From positions 762,453-826,452 of the forward strand of contig CM055111.1 in assembly GCA_029204225.1 (NCBI GenBank): DNA of 64,000 bases. Direction: 5' to 3'. Made by a program: the position numbers and the translations under genes. Below are positions 34,561 through 46,024 of this stretch, piece after piece. Below the pieces are notes generated by a model. That model ran no database searches. It saw only the letters and a program-made list of their open reading frames with translations, and was not told where the DNA came from. Origin of the DNA: Diphasiastrum complanatum. Its lineage: Eukaryota > Streptophyta > Lycopodiopsida > Lycopodiales > Lycopodiaceae. Position 1 is the stretch's first letter; each line of letters opens with the position of its first letter.

Positions 34561-35269
34561 TCTCTATGGGAAATTCTAGTAATGACAAAGATGAAGTTGA
34601 AAATGTTGCTTGCTATCTCAACCTAGGATCTAATACTGAAATCTATTCAAATGATAAGCACTCACATTATTTAATTAACCCTATTTTTACAAACGATACG
34701 CTTTGAAAGTTTTTTTAAAAAGAGAGCGCAAGTCAAAAATAAAAACTAAATATCTCAGTCTCAATTTAGTAATATTTTCACTTTTAAATTTTCTTCTCAT
34801 ATATACGAAATCGAACATGGAGAAAATACTTTAATAATTTTTCTTAGTACAATATTTGATAAAGTGCATTTTTCTATCTAGCATAGTTGTTTATATTTGT
34901 TAACCATTCAAAATTTTTTTGGCATTTAAGAAAAAAAATCTCTGGTTTTTTTTTTTTCTAGATCACCATGTTTTTAGATGATGAAGATTCCTTCTCTTGA
35001 GCACCTCAACAAGCACATGTAAAGGAATCTTACAAATTTGTCCATTTCTAGATAGTTGAACATATCTATGTCTAGGCAATTTTTTTTAAAAATATTTTTT
35101 GAGACGTTTTACTTTGAGGAGGATCCCCTCCCTTGGGCCTTTTCTGTAATTTTTTGTAAGCCAACATTAGATATTTGTATGATTCGTTTAACAAAATCCA
35201 TTTTTAGTGTCAACGGTTGTATTGGGTGTAAAGGTCATTAAAAGGACTTTTTCCAAGCACAATGGATTA
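34561..35269. other. Intergenic, AT-rich, no gene seen
   Basis: Poly-A and poly-T runs and short frames only. No LTR border for the neighbouring copia was found here. Confidence 0.4.
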
Positions 35270-35500
35270 ATTGTCTTGGCATTTTACATTATGACTCGAA
35301 ATATTTTTATGGCCCATAGATTTTCACTTTTAGAGAGATGTCCCACTCTTTTGATAGACATTTCATGAGCTATAAATTGGGTCTAAAAAGTTTAATGAAC
35401 TTCAAGTTTTGGTAATATCTCACATGTAGCTTTCACAAATGTGAAACCATAATTTCCTAACAATGAAGATTCTGCATAGTTTAAGCAAAATGGCAACACT
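35270..35500. repeat. Upstream repeat block A1
   Basis: About 200 bp beginning near ATGGCCCATAGATTTTCAC and ending near ATTTCCTAACAATGAAGA, repeated almost perfectly at about 35752-35938. Each copy leads straight into a foldback element. Confidence 0.85.
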
Positions 35501-35504
35501 ACTG

Positions 35505-35658
35505 ACTAGGTAGCAGGCTTGAGCAGGCCAGCTACGCTATGTAACATGCACCTTTCACGCACCTCGCCGCAGGGCACGCACCTAGCCGCCCTACGGCGAG
35601 GTGTGTTGAAGGGTGCTTTTACATGGTAGCAAGCCTGCTCACGGCCTGCTACAAGGTG
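35505..35658. mobile_element. Foldback/MITE-like element 1
   Basis: Outer inverted repeats CTAGGTAGCAGGCTTGAGCA and GCCTGCTCACGGCCTGCTAC, with inner CACCTCGCCGC...GGCGAGGTG arms, make a long imperfect hairpin. It is followed by GTAATTGACGTTCAATTGAA. The same element and flank occur again at 36288-36525. Confidence 0.7.
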
Positions 35659-35751
35659 TAATTGACGTTCAATTGAAAGCCAATTGAATATGGCTGTGAG
35701 CATTGGTGGTCAATGGTCATAGCCTATGAACATTTGAGAGCTGTCCATAGA

Positions 35752-35938
35752 TTTATGGCCCATAGATTTTCACTTTTAGAGAGATGTCCCATTCTTTTGA
35801 TGGACATTTCATGAGCTATAAATTGGGTCTAAAAAGTTTAATGAACTTCAAGTTTTGGTAATATCTCACATGTATCTTTCACAAATGTGAAACCATAATT
35901 TCCTAACAATGAAGACTCTGCATAGTTTAAGCAACACT
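35752..35938. repeat. Upstream repeat block A2
   Basis: Second copy of the 35270-35500 block, with a few substitutions (for example CCCATTCTTTTGATGGAC in place of CCCACTCTTTTGATAGAC). Confidence 0.85.
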
Positions 35939-36080
35939 ACGGACTAGGTAGCGGGCGTGAGCAGGCCCACTACCGGCTGTAGCATAGTTTAAGCAACAAT
36001 GAAGACTCTGCATAGTTTAAGCAACACTACGGACTAGGTAGCGGGCGTGAGCAGGCCCACTACCGGCTGTAGCATGCAGC
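35911..36080. repeat. Tandem duplication, 90-bp unit
   Basis: GAAGACTCTGCATAGTTTAA at 35911 recurs at 36001, and both units carry GCGGGCGTGAGCAGGCCC and CTACCGGCTGTAGCAT. The duplication copies the left arm of foldback element 2. Confidence 0.9.
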
Positions 36081-36175
36081 CTTCAATGCACCTCGCCGCC
36101 CTGCGGCGGGGTGCATTGAAGGCTGCATGCTACTAGGTAGCAGGTCTGCTCAAGCCTGCTAACGGGCATAATTGA
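36032..36175. mobile_element. Foldback/MITE-like element 2
   Basis: Left arm CTAGGTAGCGGGCGTGAGCA and right arm CAGGTCTGCTCAAGCCTGCT flank a near-perfect inner palindrome: arms at 36071-36092 (AGCATGCAGCCTTCAATGCA...) and 36110-36131 are exact complements around a 17-base loop that itself contains a CGCCGC/GCGGCG stem. Confidence 0.8.
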
Positions 36176-36207
36176 AGTTTGGGCCTTTCAATTGAAAGGC
36201 CCAAACT
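36176..36207. repeat. Perfect 32-bp palindrome
   Basis: Centred on TTTCAATTGAAA with flanking GGGCC/GGCCC and AGTTT/AAACT arms; every base pairs in the cruciform. It directly follows foldback element 2. Confidence 0.97.
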
Positions 36208-36287
36208 AATATGAGTTTAAACATTTGTGGTGAGATCCAATTAAAATCTGCCACCTGTCCACTATGAGTCCAAACACCAATTATTGA

Positions 36288-36525
36288 TTAACTAGGTAAC
36301 AGGCTTGAGCAAGGCAACTACGCTATGTAACATGCACCTTTCACGCACCTAGCCATCCTATGGCTAGCCGCCCTATGGCGAGGTGCTTTAAAGGGTGCCT
36401 TTACATGGTAGCAGGCCTGCTCACGGCCTGCTACTTGGTGTAATTGACGTTCAATTGAAAGCCAATTGAATATGGTTGCATTGGTGGTCACAGCCTATGA
36501 ACATTTGAGAACATTTGAGAGCTTT
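36288..36525. mobile_element. Foldback/MITE-like element 3 with flank
   Basis: A third member (CTAGGTAACAGGCTTGAGCA ... GGCCTGCTCACGGCCTGCTA) with the same trailing GTAATTGACGTTCAATTGAA, then GCCTATGAACATTTGAGA as after element 1. Elements 1 and 3 together with this flank look like a segmental duplication. Ends about 210 bp before the P450 start. Confidence 0.7.
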
Positions 36526-36738
36526 TCGCTATCAATGCTCATGCCTATTATGCCTATTAGTATCCTTTAACGTTTGTGAGATGCATCGGATTTGATCGAA
36601 TCTTTTTACTGTCAATCGTTGAATGTTGTGAGATGTGCTTCCGTGACAAAATGAGACGAAGGAGGTCTTCATAAACCTATACATATGAATCAGATGCTCT
36701 TTGTGCTCATATCCAGCAACTGAAAACATAGTGCTGAA

Positions 36739-39271
36739 ATGGCTAGTACTCATGATCAGCTTGAGGCAGGAGGATGGGCAGGAGCAGCATGGTGGGTCAT
36801 CGTATTTACAGCACTTACTGTGCTTTTCATAAAGTATGTAATATGCATTATACTGGAGGCAATTTGGTGGAAGCCAATGCGCATTGTGAGAAAGATGCAG
36901 TCTCAAGGGATCAAAGCTCGCCCTTATCAACTGCTCGGGGGAGATTTTCCTGAAATGATGAAGCTTGTTAAGGCAGCACAGTCAGAGACCATGACAACAA
37001 TCAGCCACGACATAGTCCCCCGGATCCTGCCCTGCCTTGGGCCCTGGTGCGCGTCCCTTGGTATGAAAGCTGTTATACTTCAACCCAATTCTTTTTTAAA
37101 TCTCAAGTGAATTTCCGCACTGATCGTGTGCACAATTTCTGGTCTCGTTTCGCTTAGCACATAGCTCTGCTCTGCGATCCACCTGTACCAGAGTCTTTGA
37201 GGAGATTATCAATGCACGTACATATTCCGTGCTTTCCATTGATCAGTAATAACCTCATTACCAGCTACACGTATGTTTTCCAGGAACCTCGCATGTGTTC
37301 TGGCAGGGTACAGCAGCCCCAACACTGACTGTAATGGATCCGGAAATGGTCAAAGACATTATGTCCACAAAGTCAAGTTGCTTTCACAGAGCATCATTGG
37401 AAAAAAAAGTCCTACTAGAGTTTATTGGGAAGAATATTTTAACAATAGAAGATGATGAGTGGACGCACCATCGGCGCATCATAAACTCCACTTTTAACAT
37501 TGAAAAACTCAAGGTACATAACATTTTTGCCTATGTGAAACACGTTCGTTCCCATTATATACAGGATCATAAGCTTAACAGTTTGATGCATAAAACAAGC
37601 TCACGCTGCACAATAATGGAAATTCTCCTTCTAGTGTAGCTAAACCCTTGATGCTAAATGTGGATGATCACATGAAGTCTGTACTACCTACTCACCTTTT
37701 AGACTCTGTTTTAGCCAGGGAATGTTAGGAGCCATGGTAACAAGCACGGATAAGATGATAAAGAGGTGGGCAACGGTGGATCAGCTGCAGGAGGATTCCT
37801 GCTTTGAGGTGGAAGTATGTGAGGAATTCTACAAGCTTGCGATGGATATCTTCAGCCGCACCTCATTTGGCAACGCTCACAAACAATCAAAAAAGTTTGG
37901 TCGATTTCAAGTAGAGCTTAAGAAGCTTGTAATGAGTCCAAGTCATCTAGTATGGACAATTGTGATTCCTGGCTACAGGTTCTTCTTTGGCTTTTCTAAT
38001 GGGTTTGTTAGATTCAGCATCTGCATATAATGACAGGTCTATGCTATGTTAGATAAGTGGATTCTCTACAATCCTTAGAACATAAGTTTGATGCCAGCTC
38101 TCCAGGTTATGACCGGTATTTCTGATCCTCTTTAGCTGACAGCTCGAATTGTGCAAAGAGATTTGTTTTATTTAATTTATGTAGTGTATAAAAAGCAAAG
38201 CTGTACGTTTCCGGAATTTTCAATAGCGTGACAGGTTGGTGGGAAATCATCATTAGTACTTTATAACCTCGGCTTATACGCCCTTTCATAACGTTGGATT
38301 GAAAATCTTCGTGCAGAATCCTCCCCACACCCAACAATAGACACATAAATCGGATCAAACGCAACATGAACAGAATCTTAGACGAGATTATTCGAGTACG
38401 TTTACAGCGTGCAGAGTCCGGGAAATTGCGAGATTATGGCAATGACTTGTTAGGATGTTTGCTGTATGAGAGTGAAGCAGGAGATCACGAAACAAAAGGC
38501 CGCAAGAAACTGAGCATAAATGACGTCATACATGAGTGCCATGCGTTATTGTTTGCTGGACATGATAGTACTGCAAATTTGCTTACATGGACGATCATGC
38601 TGCTTTCCTTGCACCCACAGTGGCAAGAGCGTGCACGCAAGGAGGTCTTAGAGATTTGCAACGGGAAGCCAATCGATGATGAGAAACTCCGGGGCTTCAA
38701 AATAGTAAGCACACAATCAATTCTCATTCAAGTTTTTGAGTTTGAATTTTCAGATCGGCATGCCTAACGTCTCCATCGTGCATTGTTCTGACAATCCTCT
38801 TCTTTTGTGCTGATGATATCCCAGCTTACGATGATCCTCCAGGAAGTTTTGAGGTTGTACCCAGCAGTAGCTGACCTTACTCGTGTAGCTGTAAAGAATA
38901 CGACCATTCAAGGATGGAGCATTCCCGAGGGGCTGCAAGTATGGGTGCCCATACTACAGATTCACAGAGACCCAGAACAATGGGGGGCTGATGCTCTGGA
39001 GTTTAGGCCGGATCGATTTGCAGGTGGAGTATCAAAAGCATGCAAGAATTCCCACAGCTATATCCCATTCTCTTGCGGGCAACGTACCTGTGTTGGGCAA
39101 ACATTTGCTATGATGGAGGCCAAGGTTGCGCTTTCCATGATCCTGCAACGCTTCTCCTTCCAATTGTCTTCCAAATACAAGCATGGCCCAACCACTAAAG
39201 GAGCATTGCACCCTGAATTCGGCATGCCAGTCATCTTCCACAAACTTACATCTTTTGAAAACAAAGATTGA
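36739..39271 (+). CDS. Cytochrome P450, CYP72 clan (copy 2), five exons
   Basis: Predicted exons: 36739-37060, 37284-37513, 37719-37978, 38317-38704, 38825-39271, all GT-AG, phases 1, 0, 2, 0, giving 548 residues. Start ATG gives MASTHDQLEAGG before a membrane anchor (about 13-36). Motifs: I-helix AGHDST (351-356, Ser for the first Thr of the usual pair), K-helix EVLR (407-410), PDRF (462-465), heme loop FSCGQRTCVG with ligand C489. Other family phrases: WTHHRRIINSTF, ILPTPNNRHINRIKRNM, FGNAHKQSKKFGRFQVELKK. An ER-anchored monooxygenase is expected; substrate unknown. Copy 1 matches exon for exon with equal lengths in exons 2 and 4. Upstream DNA differs from copy 1 a few bases before the ATG and is packed with foldback elements, so regulation may differ. 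Confidence 0.93.
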
Positions 39272-40946
39272 ACGATCCTTTTAAGTACTTCCAGTGAATA
39301 ATCCACGCACTTCATGACCTAGCTGTAAGCTACCAAATAAATATTCCTGGTTTAAACATGTGGGTTTTGGAAACCTACTACAAAAGATTCAATAGTTGAT
39401 TTGAAAATCTTATAGGCTTTTGTAGATGGTGGATTATAGGCTTTTCTCAAGCATGTCTTTACCAACACACAACATGGAAGTTCTCAAGTTTGAGCATCAA
39501 CTCTTTCAACCAAGAAGGAACTAAATAGAGGCTAAGAACAATAATTAATATTTTATGTTGACCTACACATCAACAATGAAGGCATATTTGACACTTCCAA
39601 AAAATAGGGCATATTCAGCATTGTGTGAAATTTCTAGATCCAACCACAAAGGCCTTGCCATTTTCCTAGTACACACACATATATGTATGTTAATACCAAT
39701 TTATTAAAATAAAAGTTGTCATTGCCTAAGGTTTGATGCAAGGTAATTCCAAATCTCAAATGCATATTAGCAATCTTGATAATTGAACTTTGAATCAAAT
39801 TGTATGCATTCATAGAGATATGAAATTAAAATAATATAAAAGCATGTATGAATATCCACGATTAACAATCAAAGTAAATAATGATCGACATTTAGAAAAA
39901 TTTCTAACTGGAATTTAAAGTAATTCATGTTCAAAACTCAAAATTCAAAATTCATAGACACAATGTCATGATCAATCTTTAGAATATTCATGTTCAATAT
40001 TTATAGTATCCATAATTTTTATTCATAGTATTCACAATCAATGCTCATGATCAGTATTTAAAGTATTCATGTTAAATGTACGGAATATTGTTTGAATATT
40101 CATGACTAGTTTCCATGTTGAATATTTAGAATATTCATGAACAATGCAAAAAGAATTCATAGTCACTTATCAAAGTATACATGGTTAGCATTCAAAATAT
40201 TCAAAAACATATTTAGTATTCATGATTTCACTAATTTCTCATCATAATCACAAAAAAGTGGATTTGCAAAAGAACAAGTAAAAAGTCTTATTAATGTCGT
40301 GAAGAAATGGATTTGTAATGAACAAATAGTAAAACAGATATGCAAAAAATAAGTGGAGAAAATAACAAACAATAAAGTTAAATTCTATTAATGCTTTATA
40401 CCAAAAATATAAGATAGAAAACGGTCAAAATATAGCACATTGGCCAATAATTAGCTAACCAAACTAAAATAGTAAAAAATTATCAATAGTTATTTCTAAT
40501 AATTAGTTAATCAAAATAAATTTAGAAAGATAAAAAAAAATTAACAATGAAATCTAAATCTTTGTGATGATGTAAAATCCACAATTTCAATTACAACTTG
40601 GAATTTTTTCACGCTGCAAGCTTAGCTTGTGGCATAAGATATCTTCATATTACCACGTAATTCCACTTGTAAGTGGTGATGTGGCACATGCCACATGTAT
40701 AGATGATTAGCCCTATGCCTAATCATGTAAATTACTCGCACAAGTTCAAATGGCATCTTTACTAATGGGTATAAAATGTACATTAACATTGTAGAGAGAA
40801 TGTAGGACTATTTTTAGCAAGTTACCTTGTTGATGGATCTCAAGATCATGAAGTCAATTCTGTAGTTGATGACCTATTTTAGGGTATCAACTTTAGGGTT
40901 AGGTCACTTATGGTTGAAGGATAAACCTAGCCCCTAGATCCGAGAA

Positions 40947-40948
<2 letters not shown>
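39272..40948. other. P450 downstream flank, then AT-rich DNA
   Basis: 39272-39348 matches the copy 1 3' flank; 39353-39610 is the inverted counterpart of 16670-16990. 39650-40780 is very AT-rich with many ATTCATG(A/T)T phrases and holds no gene that I can see. 40780-41100 may be the leader or LTR of the copia derivative that follows. Confidence 0.5.

Positions 40949-40996
<48 letters not shown>
40949..40996. repeat. (AT)n microsatellite
   Basis: Uninterrupted AT run of 24 units. Confidence 0.97.
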
Positions 40997-40998
<2 letters not shown>

Positions 40999-41109
40999 AT
41001 GTAAATCTTGTTTATAAATGATGAAAAATCATGATTTTCCACTTTCCTTCACATTGTCTTTGTGTGGCCCATTGGAACAGGTTGAAAGAGAGGATCAGGT
41101 CATTGCAAC

Positions 41110-42260
41110 ATGGCTACAAATGGAAGCTTTATGTTGGAAAGCAAAAACTATTCTACTTGGAAGGTGAGAATGGAGTCTCTCCTTGAGATGAATGAGTTGA
41201 TGGACATTGTTGTAGGAGTGGAAAAAAGGCCCTTGGCACAACAAGATCAAATGAGGTATGACAAGAGAGCTAAAAGATCTCTACACATCATAAAGATGAA
41301 TGTTACCAATGAGCTTCTTAAGGAAGTTGGTAAGTGCAATTCATCTAGTGAGGCTTGGGAAGCTTTGAAAAAGGTTTATGAATCCAAGTCTACATCAAGA
41401 GTACTTACTCTTAGGTGTCAAATCTTTTAATCTATGCAAAATAAGGAAGAGAGTGCTCATGCTTTTGTATTGAGAGTTAAAGCATTTAATGAAGAGCTAG
41501 CATGTATTGATGAGAGCATTAAGGAGGTAGAACTTGCAAAAGTAATACTTAATGGCTTACTTGATGATCATGCTAATCTTTGTTCAAAGCTTCGCTATTC
41601 AAAGAACTTTTCCAAGCATAGTGGATTTGCAAGAGATCTTGGTGAATGAGGGGTTTAGGCTTCAAGCAAGAGGTGGATCTACATCAACATCTCAATATGA
41701 AGAGCAGGCTATGTCCATCAAGGGCAAATTCAAGGGAAAAGGTAAAAGCAAATGGTCTAAAGGGCAAGATCAAGGTGAGCCTTGGCAAGAAGCAAGATAG
41801 ATCTAAATTAAATGCCTCTATTGTGGAATCAAAGAGCATTTTACTAATGAATGTTTGAATAAGCAAAGAGATGAAAGTAGCAAGCAAATCAACTTTACTA
41901 CTAATGATGAGGATCTAGGTGTTTTTGATTCTCTTATGATGTGTTCTTCAAGTCCAATATGGAGCCAAGAAAGTGATTCACATGGCCAATGCTGGTAAGT
42001 GTGTGATTGAAGGTATTGGTTCAATTCCTATTTGTCTTTCTACTAATAGGAAATCAAGACTTGATGGTGTTCTTTACATTCCTTTACTTTAAAAGAATTT
42101 GTGAAGTGTTGGTCAAATGATAGAGAGAGGATACATGGTAAAGTTTGGGGGCGATGATTGTTTCATTACAAAGGAAGAAATCTTGGTTGCTAGGGGCAAT
42201 AGACAAGGTAGACTTTTCAAGCTTGATGCTTTTGTTATGGCAAACAAAAACGATGGAATG
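41110..42260 (+). pseudogene. Copia gag-protease remnant
   Basis: 41110-41430 is a gag N-terminal domain (FMLESKNYSTWKVRMESLLE, HIIKMNVTNELLKEV, EAWEALKKVYES). A stop at 41428 interrupts it; it continues at 41434-41600 (VLRVKAFNEELACI). A knuckle CLYCGIKEHFTNEC lies at about 41817. From about 42000 come the protease/pre-integrase phrases LDGVLYIPLL, SVGQMIERGYMVKF and ILVARGNRQGRLFKLD, after which copia homology stops at about 42230-42260. No integrase, RT or RNase H follows. It is the same lineage as the element at 29873-34560. Confidence 0.9.
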
Positions 42261-42918
42261 GAAAAAGTTCTCTTTTAGCATCAATAAGATTGGTGGATCT
42301 TGTGCAAAGTCTAACAAGCTTATTTATGCTAGATCTAGGTCAAGATCTAATATGCTTCTTGGAGATGTTCATCTTTGCGATAACTTGGCTAGCTATAAGG
42401 ATAATGATGGTTCTTCAGTGGTTATTCATGGCAAGTTCAAGCATGTAAAAGGTAAAGAAAGATCTAACTTCATCAATGGAGGTGATGAAGGTTCTTCCTT
42501 GGAAAAGTCTGTTACTAATGATTTCTTTGATCATATGGAAAAAAATGTTGCTAGGTGCATGCATGAAGGAAGTGGGTCTTCTACATTTCTTTGTTATGAT
42601 TTCAAGAAAGTCATTTGTGCAACAAGTGGTGTCACATGTCTTCATAAAGAGAGTAGATCAAATGGTTCTATCATGAGACTTGGTGAGGGAGATAGTCAAA
42701 AATCAAGAAGAAGAGAAGTATGTGAAGTATTCAAAGTAGGATGTACTTTGAATAATGTCATACTTTACTTGTTCTATCTCATGTTTGAGCAATTTCAAGT
42801 GGATGTGTGCAAATTGTCAAGACATGATAAAACTAGCTACATTATTTTACATCATTTTGATGTTGAAGTTGTACTAGCATTCTTGGCTAGTTGTGCTGAT
42901 GGAAATGAAGCTAATTGA
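42145..42918 (+). CDS. Unidentified ORF, 257 codons, fused after copia remnant
   Basis: Its first 30-40 codons overlap copia pre-integrase DNA in another frame, so the true start is probably later, near 42250. The rest (from INKIGGSCAKSNKL) has no copia match: NMLLGDVHLCDNLASYKDND, VIHGKFKHVKGKERSNFING, FFDHMEKNVARCMHEGSG and a hydrophobic segment NNVILYLFYLMFEQF near residues 202-216. No domain is recognised. It ends just before TTGGGGATTGTC, which resembles the 3' non-coding part of copia elements. It could be a relic, a captured host piece, or a chance frame. Start uncertain. Confidence 0.35.
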   Translation: MGAMIVSLQRKKSWLLGAIDKVDFSSLMLLLWQTKTMEWKKFSFSINKIGGSCAKSNKLIYARSRSRSNMLLGDVHLCDNLASYKDNDGSSVVIHGKFKHVKGKERSNFINGGDEGSSLEKSVTNDFFDHMEKNVARCMHEGSGSSTFLCYDFKKVICATSGVTCLHKESRSNGSIMRLGEGDSQKSRRREVCEVFKVGCTLNNVILYLFYLMFEQFQVDVCKLSRHDKTSYIILHHFDVEVVLAFLASCADGNEAN

Positions 42919-44039
42919 GGTTCATTATATCACTCATTCATGCCTAAGTTCTCAAGGTTTGAACTAAATGGTGCCAATGCTTGGGGATTGTCAATTTTTG
43001 GTGAATCTATGGTCATTTTCTTGTGTCAAGTGGATCTTGAAGGACTAGTGCTACATACTAGTTATATGGAGTCATATGGATTGGATTAGCATCATTTCTG
43101 TACTATCTTACTCATGGATTTCAAAGGTTTGATGGTTTCTTGTGACAAGATGAAGATGGAGGCTCATTCATGGAGTTTTATGGTGGAGACGTATCAAGAA
43201 AGGACAAAGATGGAGGAAAAATGCAATCATTTGCTGATTACAGAAATTTATTGTTTGTTTCTTGTTATTTTTCAGAGAGTTCAGAGTTGGAAGCATGGTG
43301 GAATCATTTCATTTACATTCTATTTGGTTCTTCATGTTTAGCAAATACATGTGCTTTTAAGAGTGCCTAGGTTATCAATACTTGTTTCATTGGTTGTTAC
43401 CTATTATTACATCTTAATGGGAAGAAACTGAAGATCGATCAAATGTATTGTTTTATTCAGTGAGGTATGAGTACCAAACGAAGATTAGTTTGGTTGTTTA
43501 TTATTTCCAAATGTAGGTAAGGTAGGCACATTGCCTTACTCACTAGCATCTTATTCGTCACCTTACCATGTCTGTAGATACAACCATTTTTACTGCTTGT
43601 GATACAACAACCAAATTACGTTTAGAGCAATAACCTAAATAGTTGTCGTGACAGAATCCTGTGAGGAAGTCATGGCTGTTTCAAAAGACGTCTCCTTCGA
43701 AAAATGGTTATTGAAAAGTCCGAGTCTATGCCATAAATTTCCAAAAGTTTTAGGATAGAGTCACAAATTGCATCATACGCAAGTATGTAGATTTGGATCT
43801 AAATTGTTTCTTATGCTAGTTTTAATAGCATAGCATTGTATATGTCCTACTATCACTTTTAATCACAACCACATTTGTCATATACATATCTGGATCAGTG
43901 GATCGAAGTGTATTTTGAATCAAATAGAATGGAAGATTCAATTCTGAGTCTTATCAACCGTTGTAAGAAAACATATTTCACTCATTATGTAGGCCCTCAT
44001 TCAACTTATGACATATTATAGAAATTGGAGTGAATGTGA
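42919..44039. other. Intergenic, no gene recognised
   Basis: Short open frames at 43114-43370 lack motifs. The first part (42960-43100) may be the non-coding 3' end of the copia derivative. No LTR border could be fixed. Confidence 0.35.
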
Positions 44040-44051
44040 ACAAGACAAATT

Positions 44052-44375
44052 GTGTGCTATTCATTGTCCATCAGTGATGGACTGCATTTTTGGAAGTGGA
44101 AGACTTGTCCTTGGTGGCTAGACTATCCACAAGGAGATAGACATCCATCCGAGGAAGAGCTTTTCGAACAATACAAAGAGTGGCAAGAAACACAACATTC
44201 TCCCTCGCCTGTTTTCCCAACATTAGGGTCTGCTTCAAAGACAAATGCAAAAAGATCCAAAGTATCACGAGAGCTGAGGACCAAAAAAAGACTTGACATG
44301 CATGAAGAGCCTCAAGTAGAGGTCACATATTCGGACCAACACATTGTCAGTCACAAGAGATCGTCACATTCATAG
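44052..44375 (+). CDS. Hypothetical ORF, possible host exon
   Basis: An open frame of 107 codons with protein-like composition: HFWKWKTCPWWLDYPQGDRH, PSEEELFEQYKEWQETQH, then a serine/lysine-rich tail ending KRSSHS. It has no ATG at its head (the first codon is GTG), but the sequence TCATTGTCCATCAG just inside could be a splice acceptor, so it may be a last exon of a gene whose other exons are not found. It is not a retroelement motif that I know. Codons upstream meet a stop at about 44037. Confidence 0.3.
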   Translation: MCYSLSISDGLHFWKWKTCPWWLDYPQGDRHPSEEELFEQYKEWQETQHSPSPVFPTLGSASKTNAKRSKVSRELRTKKRLDMHEEPQVEVTYSDQHIVSHKRSSHS

Positions 44376-45420
<1,045 letters not shown>

Positions 45421-46019
45421 AGATTTTAGAAATAATTTGACCTTATGCTTTAATACATTTTTTGAGTGGCCCATAAATATAAAATTTTAATAAACTACAT
45501 GTCATTTTACTTCTTTTTAAATACAAAAATCGTACGTGAGTATTTCTTAATCATTATTAAGTTTTTAAACTATATCCAAATGTATAAATTTAACATTTTG
45601 ATATTGATTATTGCATCACCCTAATTTGTTGTGTCTTTTAGAAGTTGTCAATTTTTTTTTTTAAAAATCTTGTCTTTTGAATTGTGCATCTGTACGTAAG
45701 CTTTATACGATTCTACCAACTTTACTACACATAAATTTCTTGCATTTGAAAATAATAAATAAATTTTTTCCTACTTATCAAAAAAGTTGTTGGTTTTTTA
45801 AAAGTCAACTTTCCATAAGTTTTCTACAAAGTTGATTACTGGAGAAAGATGTCAATTTCATTCCTATACCTGCCTGCTTTCCCAAACAATGACCCAAAGT
45901 ATTTTACATCCTAATGAAAAAGGATAAATATATTATAAGACTTTGTATAAAAATTTGAGCCTTCTTGAAAGAATTTTTTTAAGCCTTCTCCATATAGAAT
46001 TGTAAGATCCTTGTTCTAA
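45421..46019. other. Intergenic, AT-rich, no gene seen
   Basis: Poly-T and poly-A runs; the copia element that follows on the minus strand ends near 46020, and its 3' LTR is not recognisable here. Confidence 0.35.
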
Positions 46020-46024
46020 ACTTT

